Source: Colwellia sp.
GTDB lineage: Bacteria; Pseudomonadota; Gammaproteobacteria; Enterobacterales; Alteromonadaceae
Direction: 5' to 3'
Length of the DNA stretch: 64,000 nt
NCBI GenBank assembly: GCA_013215385.1
Contig: JABSOY010000006.1
Location: 1 to 64,000, forward strand
The notes beneath the pieces are model-generated. The model saw nothing but the letters and a program-made list of their open reading frames with translations. It did not search any database and was not told where the DNA came from. Positions 1 to 9,440 of this stretch are shown here, one piece after another. A program made the translations under genes and the position numbers. Positions within the stretch are counted from its first letter, which is position 1; every line of letters begins with the position of its first letter.

Positions 1-105
1 AACGTTAACTCAAAGAGTTAACCGAAACAAAATCTCATTCGCTTTGCTTCGTTGCTTCAGGCTTAATCAACCGTGTGACTGATGACTCCTTGAAGCGAGA
101 TGCGC

Positions 106-133
106 ATTCTACGCGTCTCAGTTTTGATGTCAA
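106..133 (-). promoter_or_regulatory. Downstream tandem rRNA-type promoter (P2-like), pointing left
   Basis: On the minus strand a perfect -35 TTGACA (128-133) and a -10 TAGAAT (106-111) are separated by 16 bp. The discriminator is again GCGC. The -10 and the following GCGC match the upstream promoter about 170 bp away. The leader then carries a perfect hairpin (GTTAACTC, three-base loop, GAGTTAAC at 4-22) that could be part of an antitermination leader. This site is better supported than the upstream one because both hexamers are near consensus. Confidence 0.7.
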
Positions 134-276
134 CGTTTTATTTAACTTAATTTGAAGTTTCTTTTGAAGCTTCATGACCTAATTAAAAGTAAACGTTAAG
201 TTAACCATTTAGCTCTTATAAAGAGAAGTTAACTTATCAAAACGTCCGTTTGGGTTACCCCTTGGAACTGGAGCGC

Positions 277-299
277 ATTCTAGAGATTTCTCGCTGTGC
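277..299 (-). promoter_or_regulatory. Upstream tandem rRNA-type promoter (P1-like), pointing left
   Basis: Read on the minus strand, a -35 TTGACG (299-304) and a -10 TAGAAT (277-282) are separated by 16 bp. A GC-rich discriminator (GCGCTCC) follows and an A/T-rich stretch lies upstream. This is the architecture of stringently controlled rRNA promoters. It points off the left edge, where a 16S-23S-5S operon would be expected; in Shewanella and Vibrio, as I recall, the aroE-yrdA block also abuts an rRNA operon. The rRNA itself is outside the window, so the target is inferred. Confidence 0.65.
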
Positions 300-537
300 G
301 TCAACCCTTTTTTGTCATATTTTAGAAATAAACGTTTGTTCGACCATTTAACGTACAACCCGCATTTTTATTGAGGTTTTATCGTACAAAACCACTAAAT
401 TTTCACCAGCCAGCTAATTAACAGTTAACTTTACCTCAATTTACTAACTTAAAGTAAGGTTAGCGGATTCGATATTTTTCACCCTTTTCTTCTTATTTGT
501 TACTATAAAGGAACAAGTTCACTATCTAGTCACTATT

Positions 538-1080
538 ATGAATAAAAATAACCTTCGCATGTATAACAAAATAAGCCCAAAATTAGGCAGTAATGTTTAT
601 GTTGATCAATCATCCGTTCTTATTGGTGACATCACATTAGGGAATGATGTCAGCGTCTGGCCTTTAGTTGCCGCCAGAGGCGATGTTAATACCATACTCA
701 TTGGAGATAGAACGAATATTCAAGATGGTACTGTCTTACATGTCACACGTAAAAGTGTATCAAACCCTGAGGGTAATCCACTTATTATTGGCGATGATGT
801 TACCGTTGGCCATAAATGTATGCTGCACGGCTGTACTTTAGGAAACCGTATTCTTGTGGGTATGGGAGCAATTATTATGGACGGTGCTGTTATTGAAGAT
901 GATGTGTTCATTGGTGCGGGTGCTCTAGTTCCTCCTCATAAAACTTTAACCAGTGGTTACTTATATGTAGGCAACCCTGTAAAACAAATCAGATTGCTAA
1001 AAGACAGTGAGCAAGACTTTCTCAGTAAGTCAGCCATTAATTATGTCGACCTTAAAAATGAGTATCTTGCTCAGCTATAA
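538..1080 (+). CDS. yrdA: Gamma-carbonic anhydrase family hexapeptide protein (YrdA type)
   Basis: The 180-residue protein is built almost wholly of left-handed beta-helix hexapeptide repeats. The gamma-class signature is present: RGDVN, then three candidate metal-binding histidines (His68, His92, His97) in LHV, VGH and MLHG. The family has Zn/Fe carbonic anhydrase folds, but many YrdA/PaaY members have no proven activity, so hydration of CO2 is only possible. The C-terminal YVGNPVKQIR motif is standard for the family. No good ribosome binding site precedes the chosen ATG; an in-frame ATG eight codons later is an alternative. It is a single gene convergent with yrdB-aroE. Confidence 0.9.
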   Translation: MNKNNLRMYNKISPKLGSNVYVDQSSVLIGDITLGNDVSVWPLVAARGDVNTILIGDRTNIQDGTVLHVTRKSVSNPEGNPLIIGDDVTVGHKCMLHGCTLGNRILVGMGAIIMDGAVIEDDVFIGAGALVPPHKTLTSGYLYVGNPVKQIRLLKDSEQDFLSKSAINYVDLKNEYLAQL

Positions 1081-1091
1081 ACGGTGACGAT

Positions 1092-1319
1092 TTATTTATA
1101 GAATAACGTTATTTCTCCGTTCTCTGGTGGCTCGTTTTCCTCGAGCCATTCTTCTACATGGCATTCAAAATTAAACTTTAGTGCTTCATTAAGCAGTAAG
1201 GGGGTTTCAGTTTTTATGCTAATAGTTACCCGCTCCCCTGCTAATAGGCCCGTAAAACAATATGTCCGACTATTGTCATCAAAGGCCATATCATCATTGA
1301 ACAGTATTTGTTGATTCAT
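1092..1319 (-). CDS. yrdB: DUF1488 family protein (YrdB-like)
   Basis: This 75-residue acidic soluble protein begins MNQQILFNDD and matches the DUF1488/YrdB family that commonly follows aroE. The reading frame extends 18 codons further upstream into aroE, but the internal ATG is preferred. It lies 10 bp after the aroE stop, is preceded by a GGA-containing ribosome binding site, and gives the family's usual N-terminus. Its function is unknown. Co-transcription with aroE is likely from the spacing. Confidence 0.8.
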   Translation of the reverse strand: MNQQILFNDDMAFDDNSRTYCFTGLLAGERVTISIKTETPLLLNEALKFNFECHVEEWLEENEPPENGEITLFYK

Positions 1320-1329
1320 AGAATATCCG

Positions 1330-2127
1330 TTAACGCAGCTGATGTAGAACAGAGATAACTTCAGGATGTACATCTCGCCAAATACGAAAGCTCTCTGCTG
1401 CTTGCCCTACTAACATACCTAAGCCGTCCATCACTTTCGTTGCACCATTGTCTTTCGCCCACTGTAAGAAAGGTGTTAGTTCATTTCCATAAACCATGTC
1501 GTAACAATAGGTATTAACTGCCAGCTCTTTTGCTATGGGTGGAACATTACCAGATAGGCTTGCTGACGTTGCGTTAATAATAAGATCAAACTTTTCATCA
1601 CCTAGTTCTGCAAAACCCAAAGCTGATAATTTTTTGTTATTAAACTGCTTAATTAAATTTTCTGCCTTAGCTATTGTTCTGTTAGCAATAACTATTGACT
1701 CTGGTAGTTGGGCTAACAAAGGTAAAATAACCCCCTTCGCCGCGCCGCCAGCCCCTAACAATAAGATACGGCTAGTTTTTAGCTGCACTTTATTATTAAG
1801 AAGGTCTTGTACTAACCCTTGCCCGTCAGTGTTATCACCCAATATTTTACCATCAACAAAACATAAGGTATTAACGGCGCCCGCAAGTCTCGCACGTTCG
1901 GTGAGTTGGTCACATATCCTTAGAGCTTGCTCTTTAAAAGGTACGGTGATATTCGCACCTTTACCTCCATTTTTGGCAAAGTCTTTTACCGTTTGTTCAA
2001 ATTGGTCTAGTTCAACATATTCACTTTGATAATTAAGTTGTTGTTGAGTTTGCTCTGCAAACGATTGATGAATAATGGGAGAGCGAGATTGTTTGATGGG
2101 ATTACCAAATACACGATATTGATCCAT
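1330..2127 (-). CDS. aroE: Shikimate dehydrogenase (NADP+)
   Basis: It reduces 3-dehydroshikimate to shikimate in the chorismate pathway. The 265-residue protein shows the shikimate-binding SRSP motif near the N-terminus, NITVPFK with the catalytic lysine, a glycine-rich GAGGAAKGV dinucleotide loop, and ANRT, the usual NADP-specificity motif. The C-terminal GLGMLVGQAAESF is also typical. A GTG three codons upstream could extend it, but the ATG giving MDQYRVFGNPI matches the family start. It is followed by yrdB and is divergent from the YejM-like gene. Confidence 0.95.
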   Translation of the reverse strand: MDQYRVFGNPIKQSRSPIIHQSFAEQTQQQLNYQSEYVELDQFEQTVKDFAKNGGKGANITVPFKEQALRICDQLTERARLAGAVNTLCFVDGKILGDNTDGQGLVQDLLNNKVQLKTSRILLLGAGGAAKGVILPLLAQLPESIVIANRTIAKAENLIKQFNNKKLSALGFAELGDEKFDLIINATSASLSGNVPPIAKELAVNTYCYDMVYGNELTPFLQWAKDNGATKVMDGLGMLVGQAAESFRIWRDVHPEVISVLHQLR

Positions 2128-2408
2128 AAAAAACACTACTTAATTAATTGAGTATTAAGCCTATCGTAATCTGCGAATAATAAATATAAAAAAACAGTCA
2201 CCTTTATATAAAAAGTAACGGCTTTATCAGCTTTAGCTTTATTAACGTTTATTTAACGAACCTAAAATTTATATCCTAACATGATTGAACAAACCATAGG
2301 GTCTACATCAACATATGCTTTGCCTATATTATTTACATGACTTAATACGTGAGTAAAACAAGTTCATTAAAATAAGCTGTGATAAGCTGTGCCGACATAA
2401 ATAAAAGG

Positions 2409-4268
2409 ATGATAAGTACTTTGTTTTCTACAAATACCACGAATAAGACCAATATAGTTAGATGGCTAACAATTTACACTTTATGCAATATTTTGGTTGC
2501 CCTGTTGATTTCTTTGCGCTTTTATCAAAGCCAAAGCATACCAACTAGTGCTATCGGCTACCTGTTTGGCTTAGTACAAGCAATTGGTCAGTTAGGCTTA
2601 TTATCTTTTATTCTGGTAATCCCCCTTTACGTGCTGGCAAAGCTTGCCAATAATAAAAAAATCGTCGTTATCGGTGCGCTCATATTAAGCTGTACCGGAT
2701 TGACCGCGTTACTCGCTGATACTTTTATTTACCAACAATACCGATTTCATATCAACGCAATGGTAATGGAATTATTTATTGCTGGTGGCAGCGAAATAAT
2801 TTCATTTCCGCTTGCTATGTGGTTGATGATTCTTGGCTTAGTTATTGTGGTTATTTTTTCACAAATATTAGTTGTTAAGGGGGTGACTCGATATATAGCC
2901 CATTCTACAAAAACCCATAAAGCACTTATTTATTTAATTCCACTGTCTGTTTTGTTCAGCCATATTATTCATGTTTGGGGAGATGCGACATTTAATAGAG
3001 ATATCACCAAGCAAAGTAAACTTTTACCCCTAGCTTATCCTGCTACTGCAAAATCTCTCATGGCAAAGTATGGCTTCCTCAACATTGAAGCATATAAAAC
3101 CCAATCTTTACTTAAACATAAGAAAAGTAAAGGAAATCTTAATTACCCATTAGTAGAAATCAAATCAATAGCGAAAGAACAAAAGCTGAACATTGTGATC
3201 ATTGTCATAGATTCATGGCGATCAGACATGATCAGTAAAGCAATAACTCCGAACATCTTTGCTTTTAAAGACCAGTCGTTACAGTACTTAAAACACTACA
3301 GCGGTAGCAATAATACTCGCCATGGCATGTTTTCATTAATGTACGGTATTCCCGGCACTTACTGGGATGATATGTTAAAAGAGCAAAAAAGCCCGGTATT
3401 AATGAAAACCTTAATGAAGCAAGGTTATCAAACACATATTTTTGCTAGTGCTAAATTAACCATGCCTGAATTTGACCAAACACTTTTTGCTGATGTATCA
3501 AAGTTAAGAACGCATTCCGTGGGTGAAAAACCTTGGCAACGAGATGAAAACTTAACAAAAGACTACTTACTGTGGTCTGAAACAAATACCGCGCAAGCCC
3601 CCAGCTTTAGTTTGCTTTTCTTCGATGCTGCCCATGGTTTCTCTTTACCTGATGATTATCAAAAGCCTTTCAGCCCGAGCTTAAAAAATGTTAACTTCCT
3701 AGCGTTAAATGATGATTATGACGTTGAGCCTTTTCTTAATCTTTATAAGAATTCATTACATTATATTGATAGCAAAGTGGGGGAAGTGTTGCAGTCGCTA
3801 GCAGGCAAGCTAGAGAACACGGTAGTCATTATTACCGGTGATCATGGCAAAGAATTTAACGACAGTAAATTAGGTTATTGGGGACACAACAGTAATTATT
3901 CAAAATATCAAACCGCTGTGCCACTTATTATTCATTGGCCTAACAAAGCGCCAGCTATTATTGATTACCAAACCAATCACTTAAGTATCGTGCCGACCCT
4001 AATGTCAGCAGCATTAGGTGTTACTAACAAGCCAAGCGATTACAGTAGTGGCATATCTTTATTCGAGCAGACAAAAGCCTTGCCTTGGTTATTTTTAGGT
4101 CGTACGGGATATTACGCGATTAAAGCAGAAAACAATCTTTATGAGCTAGATAGAATAGGAAACTTCACTATTTTTAATGATAATCATCAAGAAGATGAAC
4201 AGGCTAAAATTAACATTAACTATGTACAAGAGGCATTGTTAGAAATGTCACGGTTTTATCAAAAGTAG
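2409..4268 (+). CDS. yejM: YejM/PbgA-like inner-membrane sulfatase-fold protein (DUF3413)
   Basis: The N-terminal part has about five transmembrane helices (DUF3413), followed by a periplasmic sulfatase-type domain beginning LNIVIIVIDSWRSDM. In Enterobacteria, YejM/PbgA (LapC) senses lipopolysaccharide and controls LpxC turnover through LapB; the same role here is inferred. The motif SGSNNTRHGMFSL replaces the true sulfatase cysteine/serine signature, as in YejM, so it is probably not a sulfatase. GDHGKEFND is retained. Start is uncertain: GTG at 2379, ATG at 2409 and TTG at 2421 are in frame, and the AAGGA at 2405-2409 suits TTG best by spacing. Confidence 0.85.
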   Translation: MISTLFSTNTTNKTNIVRWLTIYTLCNILVALLISLRFYQSQSIPTSAIGYLFGLVQAIGQLGLLSFILVIPLYVLAKLANNKKIVVIGALILSCTGLTALLADTFIYQQYRFHINAMVMELFIAGGSEIISFPLAMWLMILGLVIVVIFSQILVVKGVTRYIAHSTKTHKALIYLIPLSVLFSHIIHVWGDATFNRDITKQSKLLPLAYPATAKSLMAKYGFLNIEAYKTQSLLKHKKSKGNLNYPLVEIKSIAKEQKLNIVIIVIDSWRSDMISKAITPNIFAFKDQSLQYLKHYSGSNNTRHGMFSLMYGIPGTYWDDMLKEQKSPVLMKTLMKQGYQTHIFASAKLTMPEFDQTLFADVSKLRTHSVGEKPWQRDENLTKDYLLWSETNTAQAPSFSLLFFDAAHGFSLPDDYQKPFSPSLKNVNFLALNDDYDVEPFLNLYKNSLHYIDSKVGEVLQSLAGKLENTVVIITGDHGKEFNDSKLGYWGHNSNYSKYQTAVPLIIHWPNKAPAIIDYQTNHLSIVPTLMSAALGVTNKPSDYSSGISLFEQTKALPWLFLGRTGYYAIKAENNLYELDRIGNFTIFNDNHQEDEQAKININYVQEALLEMSRFYQK

Positions 4269-4275
4269 TATAAAC

Positions 4276-4306
4276 AAAAAAGCGAGCGTTTTTACACGTT
4301 CGCTTT
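4276..4306. terminator. Bidirectional terminator between yejM-like gene and dgkA
   Basis: AAAAGCGAGCGT and ACGTTCGCTTTT form a 12-bp stem with one mismatch. A-rich and T-rich flanks occur on both strands. It sits between two convergent genes and should end both transcripts. Confidence 0.8.
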
Positions 4307-4323
4307 TACTATTTTTCTTAGTA

Positions 4324-4694
4324 TCAAACTAATGTATAGATTTTATATGTCCATACTAAAATAAAATAACACAAGGCAACAAATACCGCAGCAGAGCCAA
4401 GATCTTTAGCTCGACCACTCAGTTCATGACGTTCAACACCGATACGGTCAACCACAGCTTCTATCGCTGAATTAAGTAACTCGGCAATAAAAATAACAAC
4501 GATAGCCGACATCAATAACACAAACTCGACGAAGCCATTTGCCAGCCAAATTGCCAATGGCGTGGTGACCAAAAATAGCAGTACTTCTTGGCGAAAGGCC
4601 ATTTCATGCTTATAAGCGGCTTTAAAACCAGACCAGCTATGTTGGGTTGCAGGAGCTAAACGAGAGAAAAATCCGACGGGCTTATTTTTTGTCA

Positions 4695-4695
<1 letters not shown>
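4324..4695 (-). CDS. dgkA: Diacylglycerol kinase (prokaryotic, membrane type)
   Basis: It phosphorylates diacylglycerol to phosphatidic acid, recycling lipid left by membrane-derived glucan and LPS modification. At 123 residues it matches DgkA. Three hydrophobic segments are visible, and the signature ELLNSAIEAVVDR holds the catalytic/metal glutamates (Glu72 and Glu79). RAKDLGSAAVF in the last loop is also diagnostic. Its ATG overlaps the hemF stop by one base (TAATG), so the genes are probably translationally coupled. It is the last gene of a tsaC-hemF-dgkA unit. Confidence 0.97.
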
Positions 4696-6157
<1,462 letters not shown>

Positions 6158-6542
6158 ATATACACCAATGAGAAGTAAGGAAGTTATCGTTTGATTATAC
6201 GGAGTTTATTAAGGAGATAAAATAAGTGTTTAGTTCCATCTAACGATTGTCCGATAGACCTAGCTAAACTGGGTATATTTATGATTTAAAAATAGAAGGG
6301 AGTTAAGGCTTTGTTATTCGCGGTGACTTTACCTAATATCTTGACGATAAATATTATTCATCAACTTTCCTCGTTATAACAACAGTGACGATTGCTATTA
6401 ATTACACACTCTTAGGAATTGTTTACGTCGATTATTCAGTATAAAAATCATCCTTCACGCTAACTTTAGACATTGTCACTCTTGCATATCAACACACAGG
6501 TATGTATTAAGCCACGATGACATACCATTAATCAGAACATAA
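6158..6542. other. Gene-poor gap between tsaC and purE
   Basis: About 385 bp of AT-rich sequence without a recognisable gene. It should hold the tsaC promoter. On the minus strand an ATG at 6359-6361 follows a good purine-rich ribosome binding site (CGAGGAAAGTTG), but the frame has only 10 codons before a stop. No repeat, RNA gene or protein relic was recognised. Confidence 0.5.
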
Positions 6543-6568
6543 AAAAACCAGCCCGTAAGCTGGTTTTT
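6543..6568 (-). terminator. Terminator after purE
   Basis: A perfect 10-bp stem, AAAAACCAGC / GCTGGTTTTT, with a 6-base loop. Read on the minus strand it ends in a T-run, 19 bp beyond the purE stop codon. Confidence 0.85.
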
Positions 6569-6586
6569 AAAATCAAAAGTTAAGAC

Positions 6587-7090
6587 TTAGCTTAATTTTG
6601 CTTGCATTGCTTCATCTTTTGCAAGTAAAGCAACGGCATTTGCTGCGCGCTCTTCTTTCACTTTTTCTGCAATTGATTGATCAGCAATACCTAAGATTTG
6701 TGCTGCTAGGTAACCTGCATTTTTAGCGCCCGCTTTACCAATAGCTACAGTAGCCACTGGAATTCCGCCCGGCATCATAACCGTTGAAAGTAACGCATCA
6801 TGACCTTGTAATGGTCCGTTATCAACAGGAACACCAATAACTGGACGAGTTGTCATACCGGCAACAGCGCCAGCTAAATGAGCCGCTAAACCAGCAGCAC
6901 AAATAAAGACTTTACAACCACGTTCTTCGGCATCTTTTACGTAAGCTTTAGTAGCATCAGGTGTTCTATGTGCTGAACGAACGCGTACTTCGTGCTCAAT
7001 ACCAAATGTTTTTAAAACGCCGATAGTAGCTTGCATAACAGGTAGGTCAGAATCTGAACCCATTAAAATTGCAACAAAAGTTGATGACAT
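6587..7090 (-). CDS. purE: PurE, 5-(carboxyamino)imidazole ribonucleotide mutase (stand-alone)
   Basis: PurE makes CAIR in de novo purine synthesis. The 167-residue protein has the GSDSDLPVM phosphate loop, SAHRTP (residues 39-44, with the conserved His41) and a C-terminal PGGIPVATVAIGKAGAKNA. The active-site segment reads AAGLAAHLAGAVAG rather than the GAGGAAHLPGMIA form usual in enterobacterial PurE. There is no purK next to it, unlike in Vibrio and Escherichia. A strong ribosome binding site (GGAGAG) supports the ATG. It is 38 bp after the zinc-ribbon gene and could share its transcript. Mutase versus direct AIR carboxylase cannot be decided here. Confidence 0.93.
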   Translation of the reverse strand: MSSTFVAILMGSDSDLPVMQATIGVLKTFGIEHEVRVRSAHRTPDATKAYVKDAEERGCKVFICAAGLAAHLAGAVAGMTTRPVIGVPVDNGPLQGHDALLSTVMMPGGIPVATVAIGKAGAKNAGYLAAQILGIADQSIAEKVKEERAANAVALLAKDEAMQAKLS

Positions 7091-7128
7091 TTTGTCTCTC
7101 CAGAAGTTTAGTTAAATAATTGCGCGCA

Positions 7129-7710
7129 TTATATCTCTTTACGCTTGTAGGTGCATTTCTTTTCTGGACATATTATGACATTACCACTGGCCATTTTTCG
7201 CCTAACTAAGATAGCCCATTGACACTCGGGACATTTTTCATCAACAGGTGGGTAATTCACTACATATTTACATTTAGGATATTGGTCACAAGAATAGAAT
7301 GTTTTACCGTAACGATTGGTTCGCTCAATTAATTCGCCATGCTTGCCCTCTTTTTGGCATTGTGGACAAGCAACGCCGACATCTTCTTGTTCATTAGTAT
7401 CTTCAATATGATGGCATTGGGGATAATTTGAACAAGCGATAAACATACCATAACGGCCTTGTTTAACTGCTAATTCATGCTGGCATTTAGGGCACTGCGT
7501 ACCCACTAAAATTTTGTCTTCAACCCGTTCCTGTTCAACCACTGGGCGGGTAAAATCACATCCCGGATAAGAAGCACAACCGAAAAATTTTCCAGACTTA
7601 CTATTTTTGATGACAATCTCGCTGCCACATTTAGGGCACACTTCATACGCTTTCTCTAAAGCATGTTCATGTTGAGTGAATAAAGATTTATCTGAATTGG
7701 CCATCGCCAT
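7129..7710 (-). CDS. yrdD: Topoisomerase I-like zinc-ribbon protein (YrdD type)
   Basis: The 193-residue protein consists of four consecutive CxxC...C topoisomerase-type zinc ribbons (CPKCGSE, CPKCQHE, CPQCQKE, CPECQWA), each ending in a second cysteine pair except that the last is spaced CPEKKC. These are the DNA-binding fingers of topoisomerase I without its catalytic domain. Genes of this kind sit beside tsaC/dprA in many gammaproteobacteria. The role is probably nucleic-acid binding; nothing more is certain. GAGAG five bases before the first ATG supports the start; a second ATG is two codons inside. Confidence 0.88.
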   Translation of the reverse strand: MAMANSDKSLFTQHEHALEKAYEVCPKCGSEIVIKNSKSGKFFGCASYPGCDFTRPVVEQERVEDKILVGTQCPKCQHELAVKQGRYGMFIACSNYPQCHHIEDTNEQEDVGVACPQCQKEGKHGELIERTNRYGKTFYSCDQYPKCKYVVNYPPVDEKCPECQWAILVRRKMASGNVIICPEKKCTYKRKEI

Positions 7711-7779
7711 AATACTCTCAAAAATTGATGAGGGTATTATGGCATGGTTAATAAGATTTAAGCGAATTTAACCGATTAA

Positions 7780-8253
7780 TTAATGTAGTGGACCTTCTTG
7801 TTCATCGAAAATAAGATCTTCCATTTGTGAGTACGCACTTTCTTTGCCAGGTACATTAAATAAGACCATTAATACCACCCACTTTAAATCATCAAGAGAA
7901 AAGTGCTGAGTATCAAGTTCCATAACTCGATCTATCACCATTTCCCGTGTCGTAAAATCAAGGACATTAACTTGCTCTAAAAACAATAAAAAGCCTCGGC
8001 ATTCTACATCAAGAAACTGCATTTCGTCGTCAGTAAAAACCCGTACAGAGTGACGTCCTACTCGTGTCAGATATGGATATGCATTAGTATCTTGTAAAGC
8101 AGCTAGTTTCTCTAACCAATTCAGCGCTTTATATATTTCGTCTTGATGGAATCCTGCTCGGGTAAGTTCGTCAGTTATTGATTCATGATCTACCATCACT
8201 TCGGCTTCACTATGAATATAATTTTCAAAAAGATACATTAGGATATCAAACAT
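7780..8253 (-). CDS. smg: Smg family protein (DUF494)
   Basis: The 157-residue acidic protein begins [16 protein letters not shown], the standard start of the Smg/DUF494 family found after dprA. It also carries the typical [14 protein letters not shown] and [11 protein letters not shown] segments. Its biochemical role is not established. The ribosome binding site TAGGAG lies just past the dprA stop, 9 bp upstream, so it is co-transcribed with dprA. Confidence 0.92.
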   Translation of the reverse strand: MFDILMYLFENYIHSEAEVMVDHESITDELTRAGFHQDEIYKALNWLEKLAALQDTNAYPYLTRVGRHSVRVFTDDEMQFLDVECRGFLLFLEQVNVLDFTTREMVIDRVMELDTQHFSLDDLKWVVLMVLFNVPGKESAYSQMEDLIFDEQEGPLH

Positions 8254-8262
8254 AATTAGCTC

Positions 8263-9402
8263 CTATTTTACTCTTAGGTAACCTCCTGGAACCGTAGCAA
8301 CCAGACCTTTGAGTTCTAACATTGTTAACCGAGTTAGTACTACATCTATGGGTAGTTTACTTAGACAAACCACAATATCTACGGGAGTGATTTCATAACC
8401 CACACTAGCTAACAATGAATCGTTAAACAAGTTTTGTTTTTGACTTTTTTCGAACTTTGCTTCTTTCTCTATGTTTCTATTTAAGTTTAGACCAGTTACT
8501 GGTAATTGATCTATCTCATCTACTATATCGGCAATATCTTCAACAAGTTTAGCTCCTTGCTTAATTAACCAATGGCAACCTTTTGCTTGTGGATTATTAA
8601 TAGTACTGGGGATAGCGAATATTTCACGGTTTTGTTCAAGCGCACATCGAGCGGTTACCAATGAGCCACTTTTAATCGTTGCTTCAACCACTAAAACGCC
8701 AACACTTAGACCACTAATAATACGATTGCGTTTAGGAAAGTAGCCAGGTTTAGGGGGGGTATTAGGCAGAAACTCACTAATAATTGTACCGTCATTATCT
8801 AAAATGTTTTTTGCAAGCTCTCTATGCCTAGCAGGATAAACTTGATCTAATCCTGTGGCAACTACCGCAATTGTTTTTCCTTTTATAGCTAAAGCACCTT
8901 TATGAGCAGCACCATCAATGCCTAATGCCAACCCACTTGTGATCACCCAACCTAAATCAGCTAATTGCTTTGCGAATTTAAAGGCATTTTCTCTGCCATT
9001 AATGCTAGCATTTCGGCTACCCACCATCGCAAGTTGAGTTTGGTTTAATAGCTTAATATTCCCCTGGATAAAGAGAATAAGTGGCGGATCATAAATTTGT
9101 TTAAGTAACACTGGGTAGTGCTTATCGCTAAAAGCGATAATTTTACTGTGACATTGTTCCGCGCTAATAATAATGTGCTCAATTCTTAGCCAATCAGGTG
9201 ATCGAATAGCGGCAACTTGCTTACTGGTTAAATTTAAGGAAGACAATTCCTGTGAATGATGGAAAAGTTGCTCGATACCAAATAATTCAACAAGGACAAG
9301 TTTTCGATGAAAGGCTAAGCGAGGAACAAGCTTAAGTGCCAACCAGTAATGGTTAACACTTTTTTTCTCATTTTCATTAGATACATCACTTGAAATCGGC
9401 AC
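8263..9402 (-). CDS. dprA: DNA-processing protein DprA (Smf)
   Basis: DprA binds incoming single-stranded DNA and loads RecA during transformation. The 379-residue protein has the extended Rossmann core: AMVGSRNAS, TSGLALGIDGAAHKGAL, TIAVVATGLDQVYPARHRELA, SEFLPNTPPKPGYFPKRNRIISGLS (cited in parts), and VVEATIKSGSLVTAR. A C-terminal winged-helix (about residues 310-379) is present. The start is GTG, supported by AAGGAG six bases upstream. It is followed closely by smg. The presence of dprA does not prove competence. Confidence 0.95.
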   Translation of the reverse strand: MPISSDVSNENEKKSVNHYWLALKLVPRLAFHRKLVLVELFGIEQLFHHSQELSSLNLTSKQVAAIRSPDWLRIEHIIISAEQCHSKIIAFSDKHYPVLLKQIYDPPLILFIQGNIKLLNQTQLAMVGSRNASINGRENAFKFAKQLADLGWVITSGLALGIDGAAHKGALAIKGKTIAVVATGLDQVYPARHRELAKNILDNDGTIISEFLPNTPPKPGYFPKRNRIISGLSVGVLVVEATIKSGSLVTARCALEQNREIFAIPSTINNPQAKGCHWLIKQGAKLVEDIADIVDEIDQLPVTGLNLNRNIEKEAKFEKSQKQNLFNDSLLASVGYEITPVDIVVCLSKLPIDVVLTRLTMLELKGLVATVPGGYLRVK

Positions 9403-9440
9403 TGTCTTCTCCTTAAGAGCAGGCGTAATGTGAAAGTGGC

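Noticed and set aside
1-25. boxA antitermination signal in the presumed rRNA leader
   Set aside because: The hairpin loop contains CTCTTTGA, only partly like the boxA consensus TGCTCTTTAACA; kept as part of the leader and not called.
1535-2029. 164-codon plus-strand frame
   Set aside because: Lies wholly antisense to aroE, which has every expected motif; no ribosome binding site and no recognisable protein.
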